Shown here piece after piece: positions 1 to 7,246 of a DNA stretch of 64,000 nucleotides. Position 1 is the first letter of the stretch; the number at the start of each line of letters is the position of its first letter. The notes beneath the pieces were generated by a model. It saw only the letters and a program-made list of their open reading frames with translations. It was not told the origin of the DNA and ran no database searches. The translations under genes and the position numbers were made by a program. This DNA is from Kyrpidia tusciae DSM 2912 (GTDB lineage Bacteria; Bacillota; Bacilli; Kyrpidiales; Kyrpidiaceae). The stretch spans positions 682,001 through 746,000 of the forward strand of contig NC_014098.1 of NCBI RefSeq assembly GCF_000092905.1, in the 5' to 3' direction.

Positions 1-103
1 GGGCGTAGAAGAGCAAGCAACTCCCGAGGAGTAGGCCGGAAGATCCCACGAGTCCGGATCTTCCGCCTGACTGACCTCGGATGCGCCATGGGCCTGCCAC
101 AGG

Positions 104-1132
104 TTAGAGACGGTAGGCTCGTTCGTAGGCTTTTGGAGTGAGGGGCGAGCCACCCAGCGTTAGACTGGCTTCATTGGCCCAGTACGGGTTGCGAAGCATG
201 CCCCGCCCCACGGCGACCAAATCTGCTTTTTCCTCTTCGATAACCCGATTCGCGAGCCTGGGGTCCTGCAGTTTCCCCACTGCGATAACCGGCACCCCCA
301 GGGCGCGACGGATGGTGTGGGCGTATTCGACCTGGTAACCGGGCTCAGCGCCGGGGACGCCCCCGGATCCGATGGGACCCTCGCCGCCCGAGGAGACGTG
401 GAAAAGGTCCACCCCTGCCTCTCGATATCTTCGGCAGAATTCCACCGATTGTTCGAGCCCGTATCCTCCGTCTACATATTCCACGGCGGAAATGCGCATG
501 AAGATCGGCATGGATTCCGGCAACACACGTCTTGCCGCTTTGATCACTTCAACGCCAAAAAGCAGCCGGTCTTGTCCGTACTCGTCCGTCCGGCGGTTTG
601 TCAGCGGCGAGTGAAATTGGTGAATCAAATACCCGTGGGCGCCGTGGATCTCGATGGCGTCGACCCCGGCTTCGAGAGCCCGGCGGAAGGCCGCTTCGAA
701 CTTTGCGACCATGTTGCGGACTTCCTCCGTGGTCAGCTGCCGGGGGGCCTTGTAACGGTCCGAAAAACGAATCGGGGAGGGAGCCACCGGAGTGGGGGCA
801 TCCTCCGCTTTTCGACCCGCATGGCCAATTTGGATCGCGACTTTGCTCCCATAAGCGTGACAGGCATCGATCACCCGGCGAAAGGCGGGGACTTGGTCAT
901 CGCTCCACAAACCGAGATCGTAGTCGGTCAGCCGACCATCCGGCTCTACGTCGGTCATCTCGATGATGATCAACCCGGCGCCGCCCACCGCCCGGCTTGT
1001 GTAGTGAACGAAATGCCAGTCGTTCGGTTTTCCGTCTTTTGCAGTCACCGAGTACTGGCACATGGGAGGCATGACCACCCGGTTGCGAAGGGTGAGGTTC
1101 TTAATTGTAAACGGCTCGAATAAGGTAGGCAC
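104..1132 (-). CDS. namA: NADPH dehydrogenase NamA/YqjM (old yellow enzyme family)
   Basis: The 342-residue protein is a full-length FMN-dependent TIM-barrel ene-reductase of the YqjM class, which reduces activated C=C bonds with NADPH in the cytosol. The family opening LFEPFTIKNLTLRNRVVMPP is present, followed by the active-site region MCQYS with the YqjM-type cysteine. The substrate-binding pair EIHGAHGYLIHQF and the C-terminal phosphate-binding stretch LVAVGRGMLRNPYW are also visible. The start is GTG, preceded by GGGAGGGAAG. It is transcribed away from the sugar genes and has no obvious partner, so its physiological substrate cannot be read from context. A role in xenobiotic or oxidative-stress defence is family knowledge only. 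Confidence 0.93.
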   Translation of the reverse strand: MPTLFEPFTIKNLTLRNRVVMPPMCQYSVTAKDGKPNDWHFVHYTSRAVGGAGLIIIEMTDVEPDGRLTDYDLGLWSDDQVPAFRRVIDACHAYGSKVAIQIGHAGRKAEDAPTPVAPSPIRFSDRYKAPRQLTTEEVRNMVAKFEAAFRRALEAGVDAIEIHGAHGYLIHQFHSPLTNRRTDEYGQDRLLFGVEVIKAARRVLPESMPIFMRISAVEYVDGGYGLEQSVEFCRRYREAGVDLFHVSSGGEGPIGSGGVPGAEPGYQVEYAHTIRRALGVPVIAVGKLQDPRLANRVIEEEKADLVAVGRGMLRNPYWANEASLTLGGSPLTPKAYERAYRL

Positions 1133-1176
1133 AGACTTCCCTCCCGCTATGTAGGGTCTCGGTGGTTCATGTTTCG

Positions 1177-1205
1177 AGTATACCGCTTCTTGGCAAGAAT
1201 CGAAA
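1177..1205 (-). promoter_or_regulatory. Putative SigA promoter of namA
   Basis: On the minus strand, TTTCGA (1205-1200) is followed after 17 nt by TATACT (1182-1177), about 45 nt upstream of the namA GTG. The -10 is good and the -35 is weak. Confidence 0.45.
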
Positions 1206-1419
1206 CGGCCCTCCCGAGGTCGACCGGGTTCTAGGTCAAACCCCGTTGAAAGGCGTGCGGGGGTTCCGGAGTTTCCCCCGGCCTCCAGGGATCCGAGGGG
1301 ATTTTATCCGGTGTGTCCCCAACAAGTGGCGATTCGCTGTGTTTTCGCGCATTGGTGCGGCCGGCTACCGGAAAAAAGGAATCTTTTGTATAATCGGGGC
1401 GAAGGGAGGTGTCCACGAA

Positions 1420-2556
1420 ATGGTTTCTTTTGGACTCGTCGGCCCCGGTGCCTTTGGACGATTCGTGTTGTCCGCAGTGGCGCCGATCCCCGATTTGCGC
1501 CTCCGATGGGTGAAGAGCCGGGGCGGGGATTCCGCGGAACAGGGAGCCGCACAATGGCGGGAGGCCCGGCGGGAGCAGGGCCTTTCTCAAGATCCTGTGC
1601 AGAAGATCACAGGAGAAGGGGCCGGATGGCCAGAGGAACCGGTGGATGTGGTGGTTGTTGCGACTCCACCTGACCTGCAACCGGTGTACGCCGAAAAGGC
1701 TTTGAGGCAAGGAGCGGCTGTGTTCTTGGAGAAACCCGGGGCTCTGGACCCAAAACGGCTGAAGGAAGTGGCCCTGGTCGCCCGGATGAGAAAGCTCCCG
1801 GCGGTGATGGACTTTGTCATGCGGTACAATCCGCTGGTCGAGCTCTTGCGCCGGATTGTCGAGACCGGAAAGGTGGGGCTGCCCGAGCGCGTTCAGATGG
1901 AAAACTGGGCCGGGGGAGGAATGCCCGAAGATCATTGGTTTTGGGATCCGAGGCGAAGTGGGGGCATTTTGGTCGAACACGGGGTTCATTTCTTTGATAT
2001 GGTGCGCTATATCCTCGGAGGAGAGGTGGTGCCGATTCACGGCGCTGCCTGGGAAACGGTTCGCCCGGAGGGGTGGAGGGCGGAAGACCGGGTGTTGGCC
2101 GTGGTGGAGCACCACGGGGTGGACCCGCGGTCCGGGCGGGCCTGGAGGGCACCAGGGAGTTATTACCACGGATTTACTCGACCTGGAAATGGGGAACGAA
2201 CCCAGACCGGCCTGGTTTTCACAGAGGGTTACGCGCTGTTTCACGGTTGGATCCCCGAGAAATTAGAGCTTTGGACGGACCGGGACGACCCGGGCTTGGA
2301 ATCGGTGATCGCACCGTGGGCGGCCTCGAACGGCGCCAAGGCGGAAGTCGTTCGCCAAGGCCGCGTCTGGCAGGTGAGCTTTCCAGACCGCCAGGTTCTG
2401 TATCAACAGGCCATCCGATCGTGTATGGAGGATCTTCTCGCCTCTCTTCGGAGCCCCGGTCGCCCTGTTCGGGCGCCGCTGGAGGAAGCGGCCCAGGCTT
2501 TGGAGCTCGCGGTGTCATTGACCCGGTTGGCCGACACCCGCCACACCGTCGCCTAA
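1420..2556 (+). CDS. Gfo/Idh/MocA family NAD(P)-dependent oxidoreductase
   Basis: A 378-residue cytosolic sugar or cyclitol dehydrogenase-type protein. The ATG at 1420 is chosen because GGGAGG lies 8 nt upstream and the protein then begins directly with the Rossmann loop GLVGPGAFGRF. The family motif EKPGA and the C-terminal catalytic region GGILVEHGVHFFDM (with the conserved HxxD spacing) are present. A TATAAT hexamer lies at 1389-1394, without a good -35. The gene ends 34 bp before manA, so both are probably co-transcribed, suggesting a sugar substrate linked to mannose or hexose metabolism. The exact substrate cannot be assigned; family members oxidise glucose, inositol, UDP-sugars and others. 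Confidence 0.85.
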   Translation: MVSFGLVGPGAFGRFVLSAVAPIPDLRLRWVKSRGGDSAEQGAAQWREARREQGLSQDPVQKITGEGAGWPEEPVDVVVVATPPDLQPVYAEKALRQGAAVFLEKPGALDPKRLKEVALVARMRKLPAVMDFVMRYNPLVELLRRIVETGKVGLPERVQMENWAGGGMPEDHWFWDPRRSGGILVEHGVHFFDMVRYILGGEVVPIHGAAWETVRPEGWRAEDRVLAVVEHHGVDPRSGRAWRAPGSYYHGFTRPGNGERTQTGLVFTEGYALFHGWIPEKLELWTDRDDPGLESVIAPWAASNGAKAEVVRQGRVWQVSFPDRQVLYQQAIRSCMEDLLASLRSPGRPVRAPLEEAAQALELAVSLTRLADTRHTVA

Positions 2557-2590
2557 TGTAGAGGAATTGAAGTTTGCGGAGGGAAGATGG

Positions 2591-3556
2591 ATGAAGGCGT
2601 ATCCCCTGTCTTTTCGCCCTGTGTTTCAAGAACGGATCTGGGGCGGATCGCGGCTCAGGGAGTTCGGATATTCCGGGGCTTCTGATGGAATTGGTGAAGC
2701 ATGGGTGATTTCCGACCACGATCATGGACCGACTCCCGTGGCCGACGGGCCCTTGGCCGGGAAACGGCTGAGTGAAGTCATGAGGGCTTACCCAGAGTGG
2801 TTCGGGCTACCGCCCGGTGCCCGATTTCCCCTTCTCGTCAAGGTGATTGACGCCTCCGAGGATCTGTCTGTTCAGGTGCACCCGGACGATCGCTATGCTC
2901 GGCCCCGGGGCGATGCGGGGAAAACAGAGGCTTGGTTCGTGCTGTTTGCCGAGCCCGGGGCATCGATTGTATATGGACATCGTGCACAGACCCGGGAGGA
3001 GTTTGAGAAACGCATGAAAGAAGGAGCTTGGGGCAACCTGCTCGTGAAGGTCCCGGTTCGAGCGGGAGATTTCTTTTATGTCCCGAGCGGGACTCTTCAC
3101 GCCATCGGCAGAGGCTTGTTGATCTTGGAAATTCAACAAAGTTCCGATACCACCTATCGCGTTTACGACTACGACCGGGTCGGCGCCGACGGCCGTAAAA
3201 GGGATTTACACGTGAAAGAAGCGCTGGCGGTTACGAGGTGTCCGTCTCCAAAACCTCAGCGACCGGGTTATGCGCGATCGGGGCGAGTCGGTGCCGTTAT
3301 CGAACACTTGGTGCGCGGGGAGGTTTTTACGATCGATCATTGGCGGGTCGATGGAGAAGCGCGTCTGGACGAAAGTGGTGTCTTTCGTTTGATCAATGTG
3401 ATTCAAGGATCAGGGGAGATGGTGTGGGACCATGGACGGCGGCCCGTGGCCAAGGGGGATCACCTTCTTCTCCCTGCTGTGTTACACCCCGTTGTTTTAT
3501 CGGGAAGGTTTGAAGCCTTGTTTTCAGCGCCTGTTATTAGCACTCGGGCGAAATGA
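2591..3556 (+). CDS. manA: Mannose-6-phosphate isomerase, class I (type I PMI)
   Basis: Interconverts fructose-6-P and mannose-6-P, feeding GDP-mannose-type sugar nucleotides. The 321-residue cupin protein matches the short bacterial PMI length. Visible motifs are FQERIWGG at the N-terminus, the zinc-ligand segments SVQVHPDD and KTEAWFVL, and the active-site signature VPSGTLHAIG. ATG 2591 is preferred over an upstream in-frame TTG (2567) because GGAGGGAAG directly precedes it. It follows the oxidoreductase by 34 bp. Its TGA stop (3554-3556) lies inside a perfect CIRCE operator, which is unusual. A zinc-dependent isomerase role is known for the family; linkage to the downstream glycan genes is inferred. 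Confidence 0.92.
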   Translation: MKAYPLSFRPVFQERIWGGSRLREFGYSGASDGIGEAWVISDHDHGPTPVADGPLAGKRLSEVMRAYPEWFGLPPGARFPLLVKVIDASEDLSVQVHPDDRYARPRGDAGKTEAWFVLFAEPGASIVYGHRAQTREEFEKRMKEGAWGNLLVKVPVRAGDFFYVPSGTLHAIGRGLLILEIQQSSDTTYRVYDYDRVGADGRKRDLHVKEALAVTRCPSPKPQRPGYARSGRVGAVIEHLVRGEVFTIDHWRVDGEARLDESGVFRLINVIQGSGEMVWDHGRRPVAKGDHLLLPAVLHPVVLSGRFEALFSAPVISTRAK

Positions 3557-3569
3557 GTGCTAATAACAG
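3531..3569 (+). promoter_or_regulatory. CIRCE operator (HrcA-binding inverted repeat) overlapping the manA stop
   Basis: TTAGCACTC (3537-3545) and GAGTGCTAA (3555-3563) are separated by exactly 9 nt, which is a perfect match to the CIRCE consensus. The dyad extends to 15 perfect base pairs per arm (3531-3545 and 3555-3569). No T-run follows on either strand, so it does not look like a terminator. CIRCE is normally found before groES or hrcA-dnaK; here the next gene is a sugar-nucleotide pyrophosphorylase about 270 bp downstream. Confidence 0.85.
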
Positions 3570-3639
3570 GAGAGAGTGGGCCTTGGCGAGTTTTTTGCCG
3601 AAATTTGCTCATTCCGGGCACACTTCCGGCTGGACGGTC

Positions 3640-3669
3640 CTGGCACTGAAGAGGATTTTGTGTTAAAAT
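3640..3669 (+). promoter_or_regulatory. Putative SigA promoter with extended -10 before the structured leader
   Basis: CTGGCA (3640-3645), an 18-nt spacer and TAAAAT (3664-3669) preceded by TGT form an extended -10. A second -10-like TACTAT lies at 3685-3690. Both lie just upstream of the structured leader at 3695-3814. Confidence 0.4.
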
Positions 3670-3694
3670 CAAACCATATCTTGCTACTATAGGT

Positions 3695-3814
3695 GGGGAT
3701 GGCCGAAACGAGTTTCATAGGTTCAATGGTAATCGAAACCTGGCGATGAGTACAGTCGAATAGGTCCAACGGGTATGGTATGCGATATGCTACCTTTGGT
3801 TTCGGCTCAACCCC
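3695..3814 (+). ncRNA. Predicted structured 5' leader RNA, unassigned class
   Basis: A long-range stem can be drawn by eye. GGGG (3695-3698) pairs with CCCC (3811-3814), and GCCGAAAC (3702-3709) pairs perfectly with GTTTCGGC (3799-3806). Inside lie smaller hairpins: AGGTT/AACCT (3719-3741) and GGTA/TACC around 3777-3794. The segment lies between a promoter-like sequence and the ribosome site of the pyrophosphorylase gene. It does not match the TPP, cobalamin, c-di-GMP, glycine, fluoride or ydaO consensus sequences as I know them. It may be a riboswitch or an attenuating leader; the pairing is seen and the function is unknown. Confidence 0.4.
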
Positions 3815-3840
3815 GGATGACACAGGGAGGTCGAGAGAGC

Positions 3841-4881
3841 GTGAAAGCACTGGTTTTGGCTGGTGGAAAGGGAACTCGCCTGCGGCCCCTCACGGACAAG
3901 TTGCCGAAGCCCATGGTGCCGGTGGCCAACCGCCCTCAACTGGAGCATCTACTGTTACTGCTTCGTCGCCACGGGATTGACGAGGTCGTGATTACCCTGG
4001 GCTATTGTGGTCAGGAGATTGAGGATTATTTTGGCGATGGTTCGCGCCTGGACTTGAGGATTGCTTATGAACGCGAGGAGTCGTTACTGGGCACAGGCGG
4101 GGCGATTGTCCAAGCGAAACATCATTTTGACGATTCCTTCCTCGTCTGCAATGCAGACATTGTCACAGATTTAAACATCTCCGCTTTAGTTCATTTTCAC
4201 CTTGAGCGCAACGCGCTCGTCACCATTGCCACGACCTGGGTGGAAGATCCTACGCCATATGGGCTAGTCGAAAGCGACGCGAAGGGAAGAATCCAACGTT
4301 TTTTGGAAAAACCATCTCTAGAGGAGGTCACCACGAACTACATAAATGCGGGCCTATACGTTTTGGAACCGGACGCATTGGAGTGGTTTCCTCTTCGGAC
4401 GCCGCTGTCCATTGAGCGGGAGGTTTTTCCAAAGCTGTTAGAGCGGGGGAAGGCACTCTACGCTTATAATTCGGACAATTACTGGATTGACATGGGGACG
4501 CCTGAGAAGTATCTCTTATTACACCGCCATTTGCTTTCTCGCACGGCCGAATTGCCGGGATGTGCGTTTCCCGCCAGCGGGGTGGCGGTGGACAAGACGG
4601 CCAAGATTTTCACCGGCGCCCGAGTGATTGGGCCGGTGCTGATCGGCCCGTTGTCCCAGGTTCTTCCAGGCGCAACAGTCGGCCCCTTTGCCGTGATTGG
4701 CGCGAATACCCATGTGGGTCCCGGGGCAGTGGTGCGGGACAGCGTTCTGTGGGATGGTGTGCAGGTAGGCGCCGGGGCCGAGTTGATCAGTACTGTGGTG
4801 GGGGAGGGGACGACCGTTCCGCCATCGGCGCGCTTTGTCCAACGCGCGGTCACGGCGGAAACGGTGACCCAGGAACGGTAA
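3841..4881 (+). CDS. NDP-sugar pyrophosphorylase (nucleotidyltransferase with C-terminal hexapeptide repeats)
   Basis: Couples NTP and a hexose-1-phosphate to give NDP-sugar. The N-terminal domain opens with ALVLAGGKGTRLRPLT and PKPMVPV, the signature of mannose-1-P guanylyltransferases and glucose-1-P thymidylyl/uridylyltransferases. Later VCNADIV and FLEKPS fit the metal and sugar sites. Residues from about 240 onward carry hexapeptide-type repeats (IGPVLIGP, VGPFAVIGANTHVGPGAVV) that would form a left-handed beta-helix. The GTG start at 3841 follows GGGAGG at 3825-3830. It lacks the phosphomannomutase domain of larger homologues (346 residues). Being downstream of manA suggests GDP-mannose synthesis, but base and sugar specificity are not proven. 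Confidence 0.85.
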   Translation: MKALVLAGGKGTRLRPLTDKLPKPMVPVANRPQLEHLLLLLRRHGIDEVVITLGYCGQEIEDYFGDGSRLDLRIAYEREESLLGTGGAIVQAKHHFDDSFLVCNADIVTDLNISALVHFHLERNALVTIATTWVEDPTPYGLVESDAKGRIQRFLEKPSLEEVTTNYINAGLYVLEPDALEWFPLRTPLSIEREVFPKLLERGKALYAYNSDNYWIDMGTPEKYLLLHRHLLSRTAELPGCAFPASGVAVDKTAKIFTGARVIGPVLIGPLSQVLPGATVGPFAVIGANTHVGPGAVVRDSVLWDGVQVGAGAELISTVVGEGTTVPPSARFVQRAVTAETVTQER

Positions 4882-4903
4882 ATCAAACGGAGGTGACAGC
4901 CGT

Positions 4904-6070
4904 ATGAGGAAACACCGCCGTGTGGCCCTCATTGGCACTTACCCGCCCAGACGTTGCGGCATTGCGTCTTTTACCGCAGACCTCGCAGAAGCGCTATCCC
5001 AGGCTGGCACCGATGTGCGCATCGCGGCCATGATCCGCGAGGCCCAGGGGGAGACGATCCCTCCTGGTGCCACCTGGGCGATCCGCGATGAGCGACCCAG
5101 GGACTACGTCCGGGCTGCGGAGGCGATGAGCGCTGCCGGAATCGATGTCGTCTGCGTGCAACATGAGTACGGGATTTTCGGCGGGGAAGACGGTCGCTTT
5201 ATCCTGCGCCTTTATGAAGAGCTTCGGGCGCCGATCATCACCACGCTCCACACTGTCTTGAAATCTCCGACCAAGGGACAGAAACGGGTGCTGAGCGAGA
5301 TCTGTGCCCGGAGTGCTTTTGTGGTGGTCATGGCAGAAAAAGCCAGGGAACTGCTCCAACAGGTCTACGGTGTTCCTGAAAGCCGGATTCGACTGATTCG
5401 CCACGGCGTGCCGGTTTATCATTCCCCGGTCCCCAGGGAGACCATGAAAGCGAAGCTCGGCCTGGGTGGGCGGCGGGTAATCTCTACCTTCGGTTTGTTA
5501 AGCCCCGGAAAGGGTGTTGAAAATGTCATCCTGGCACTTCCCGAGGTGGTGCGGCGTTATCCCGAGACGACGTACCTCATTCTCGGGGGGACACATCCGG
5601 ACGTGGTGCGCCGGAGCGGAGAGCGTTACCGACAGTCTTTGGAGGCCATGGTGGACCGACTGGGAATGGCGGACCACGTTCGTTTCGTGAATCGTTTCCT
5701 GGAACGGGAAGAGTTGCTCGACTATTTATGGGCCTCGGATCTGTTTGTGACCCCGTATCCTGGGAAAGAACAGATTTGCAGCGGCACTCTCACCTATGCC
5801 GTGGGACTGGGCCGGGCAGTGGTCTCGACGCCGTACTGGTATGCCGAGGAGCTGTTGGGTCAGGGAGCGGGGTCTCTGGTCCCGTTCCGGGACGCCGGGG
5901 CCATGGCCCGGGCGATCCTGGAGATGTTCGATCACCCGTTGAAACAGCAGGCCTGTGAAGCCAAAGCCCGCTCCTTTGGCGCATCGGTGAGTTGGCCCCA
6001 GATCGGATTGCAGTATGCGGAGCTGGCGGAAGAGGGGTTGGCGCCGGCGCATCCGATGTCAGTGAGGTGA
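4904..6070 (+). CDS. Glycosyltransferase, GT4-type (GT-B fold)
   Basis: The 388-residue protein has the two-domain GT-B layout. The N-terminal acceptor domain begins ALIGTYPPRRCGIASFTADL, and the C-terminal donor domain (from about residue 190) carries STFGLLSPGKGVENVI and ICSGTLTYAVGLGRAVVSTPYW. The latter occupies the usual E-x7-E region in modified form. It probably uses the NDP-sugar made by the preceding gene, 22 bp upstream, and acts at the cytoplasmic membrane face. GGAGGTGA precedes the ATG. Donor and acceptor cannot be named. The PPRxCGIASFT opening is typical of a GT4 subgroup that often travels with the type of barrel protein encoded next. Confidence 0.85.
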   Translation: MRKHRRVALIGTYPPRRCGIASFTADLAEALSQAGTDVRIAAMIREAQGETIPPGATWAIRDERPRDYVRAAEAMSAAGIDVVCVQHEYGIFGGEDGRFILRLYEELRAPIITTLHTVLKSPTKGQKRVLSEICARSAFVVVMAEKARELLQQVYGVPESRIRLIRHGVPVYHSPVPRETMKAKLGLGGRRVISTFGLLSPGKGVENVILALPEVVRRYPETTYLILGGTHPDVVRRSGERYRQSLEAMVDRLGMADHVRFVNRFLEREELLDYLWASDLFVTPYPGKEQICSGTLTYAVGLGRAVVSTPYWYAEELLGQGAGSLVPFRDAGAMARAILEMFDHPLKQQACEAKARSFGASVSWPQIGLQYAELAEEGLAPAHPMSVR

Positions 6071-6079
6071 TCTTCGGCG

Positions 6080-7174
6080 ATGAAAGAGCCCTTGGCAGTG
6101 GAGATGCGGTTGGATCACATGGAACGGATGACCGATTCGACGGGGATGATCCAACACGCCGTGGGCCCTGTCCCGGATTTCGCCACCGGTTATACGACCG
6201 ACGACAATGCCCGGGCGCTGATCGCCGCGCTTTGGCTGCAAAGTTTGCCCGAATGCCGGCCCTGGTCAGCCAGGCTGGGAAGGCTGGCCGACCGCTACTT
6301 GGCATTTCTGGTGTACGCCCAGCGCCCGGATGGGAGATTCCGAAACTTCGTCGGGTATGACCGGAGATTTTTGGAGGAACTGGGGTCCGAAGACAGCTTC
6401 GGGAGGGCCCTGTGGGCCCTGGGGGAGACGATGAAGACACAGCCAAATTCCTACTACGGCCGTGTGGCGGCGGCGGCCTTTGAACGAGCAGTCTCCCATG
6501 CCACCGGCCTCTCCTTTGTGCGGGCCCAAGCCTTTGCCCTTCTGGGGCTTTGCGCGGCGTGGGAAAGGGAGGAGCGACGGGGCGCGCTGGAGCCGCTGAT
6601 CGGTGAGCTGGTGGAGGGGCTGGTGGCTGCTTATCACCGGCATAGCGCGCCGGGGTGGCCGTGGTTTGACGAAGCCCTGACCTACTCGAACGGCGTGTTG
6701 CCAGCTGCGCTGCTCCGGGGGGCCGTGGTCACCGGGTCGAAAAAAGCCCGAAGGATTGCTGAGGAAGCGATGGATTTTCTCACCGAGTCGCTGATTATTG
6801 ACGGAGTACTTCAAATTGTTGGGAACCACGGATGGTTTCCCAAGGGAGGGCGCCCTGCGCTGTATGACCAACAACCGGTGGACGCCGGGGCCATGGTCCT
6901 GGCTTATGCCACATTTTGGAGTGTTCTGGGGCGCCCCGCTGATCGGGAAGGGGCCCGGATCAGTTTTTCGTGGTTCACCGGGCACAATGTGGAAGGAATT
7001 TCGCTGTATGACCCCGACACAGGAGGATGCAAAGACGGGCTTCTCGCTGGGGGCGTAAACCTGAATCAAGGGGCGGAATCGGTGCTGGCGTATCTTTTGT
7101 CGGCTTACGCATTGGTCAAAGCGGGGTTGGCTGTGCCTTCACTGCCGGAAGAAGAGATCCAGGCCGTCGGGTAA
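6080..7174 (+). CDS. Putative (alpha/alpha)-barrel carbohydrate-active protein, partner of the glycosyltransferase
   Basis: I do not recognise a characterised family. The 364-residue soluble protein starts 9 bp after the glycosyltransferase and is rich in alternating helices with repeated Gly/Ala-rich turns. The opening TDDNARALIAALWLQ, the central GRALWALGETM and GWPWFDEALTYSNGVLPAALL resemble alpha/alpha toroid glycosidases and epimerases. Several Asp/Glu residues (TTDD, WFDEALTY) are placed as candidate acids. No signal peptide is visible, so it should be cytosolic. Linkage to the transferase suggests trimming, phosphorolysis or assembly of the same glycan. A GTGAGGTGA ribosome site lies 8 nt before the ATG. 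The gene ends at a strong terminator, closing the cassette. Confidence 0.6.
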   Translation: MKEPLAVEMRLDHMERMTDSTGMIQHAVGPVPDFATGYTTDDNARALIAALWLQSLPECRPWSARLGRLADRYLAFLVYAQRPDGRFRNFVGYDRRFLEELGSEDSFGRALWALGETMKTQPNSYYGRVAAAAFERAVSHATGLSFVRAQAFALLGLCAAWEREERRGALEPLIGELVEGLVAAYHRHSAPGWPWFDEALTYSNGVLPAALLRGAVVTGSKKARRIAEEAMDFLTESLIIDGVLQIVGNHGWFPKGGRPALYDQQPVDAGAMVLAYATFWSVLGRPADREGARISFSWFTGHNVEGISLYDPDTGGCKDGLLAGGVNLNQGAESVLAYLLSAYALVKAGLAVPSLPEEEIQAVG

Positions 7175-7185
7175 CGGAACAAAAG

Positions 7186-7230
7186 ACGGGCGGTTTTCCC
7201 CGGCAGCCCCGTCCGGGGAAAACCGCCCGT
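7186..7230. terminator. Strong, probably bidirectional, intrinsic terminator
   Basis: A perfect 18-bp stem (7186-7203 with 7213-7230) and 9-nt loop lies between the convergent barrel gene and alaT. The stem contains TTTT/AAAA blocks, giving T-rich tracts on either strand. Confidence 0.85.
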
Positions 7231-7246
7231 TTCAATTTCTTGCCCC

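Noticed and set aside
37..65. Perfect 10-bp hairpin CGGAAGATCC/GGATCTTCCG near the left edge
   Set aside because: No T-run on either side, so a terminator for namA could not be supported; it may be part of a gene or repeat lying outside the window.
1231..2244. Long minus-strand reading frame opposite the Gfo/Idh gene
   Set aside because: High GC gives long shadow frames; the translation has no domain and no ribosome site, while the plus-strand gene is unmistakable. The same applies to many other long antisense frames.
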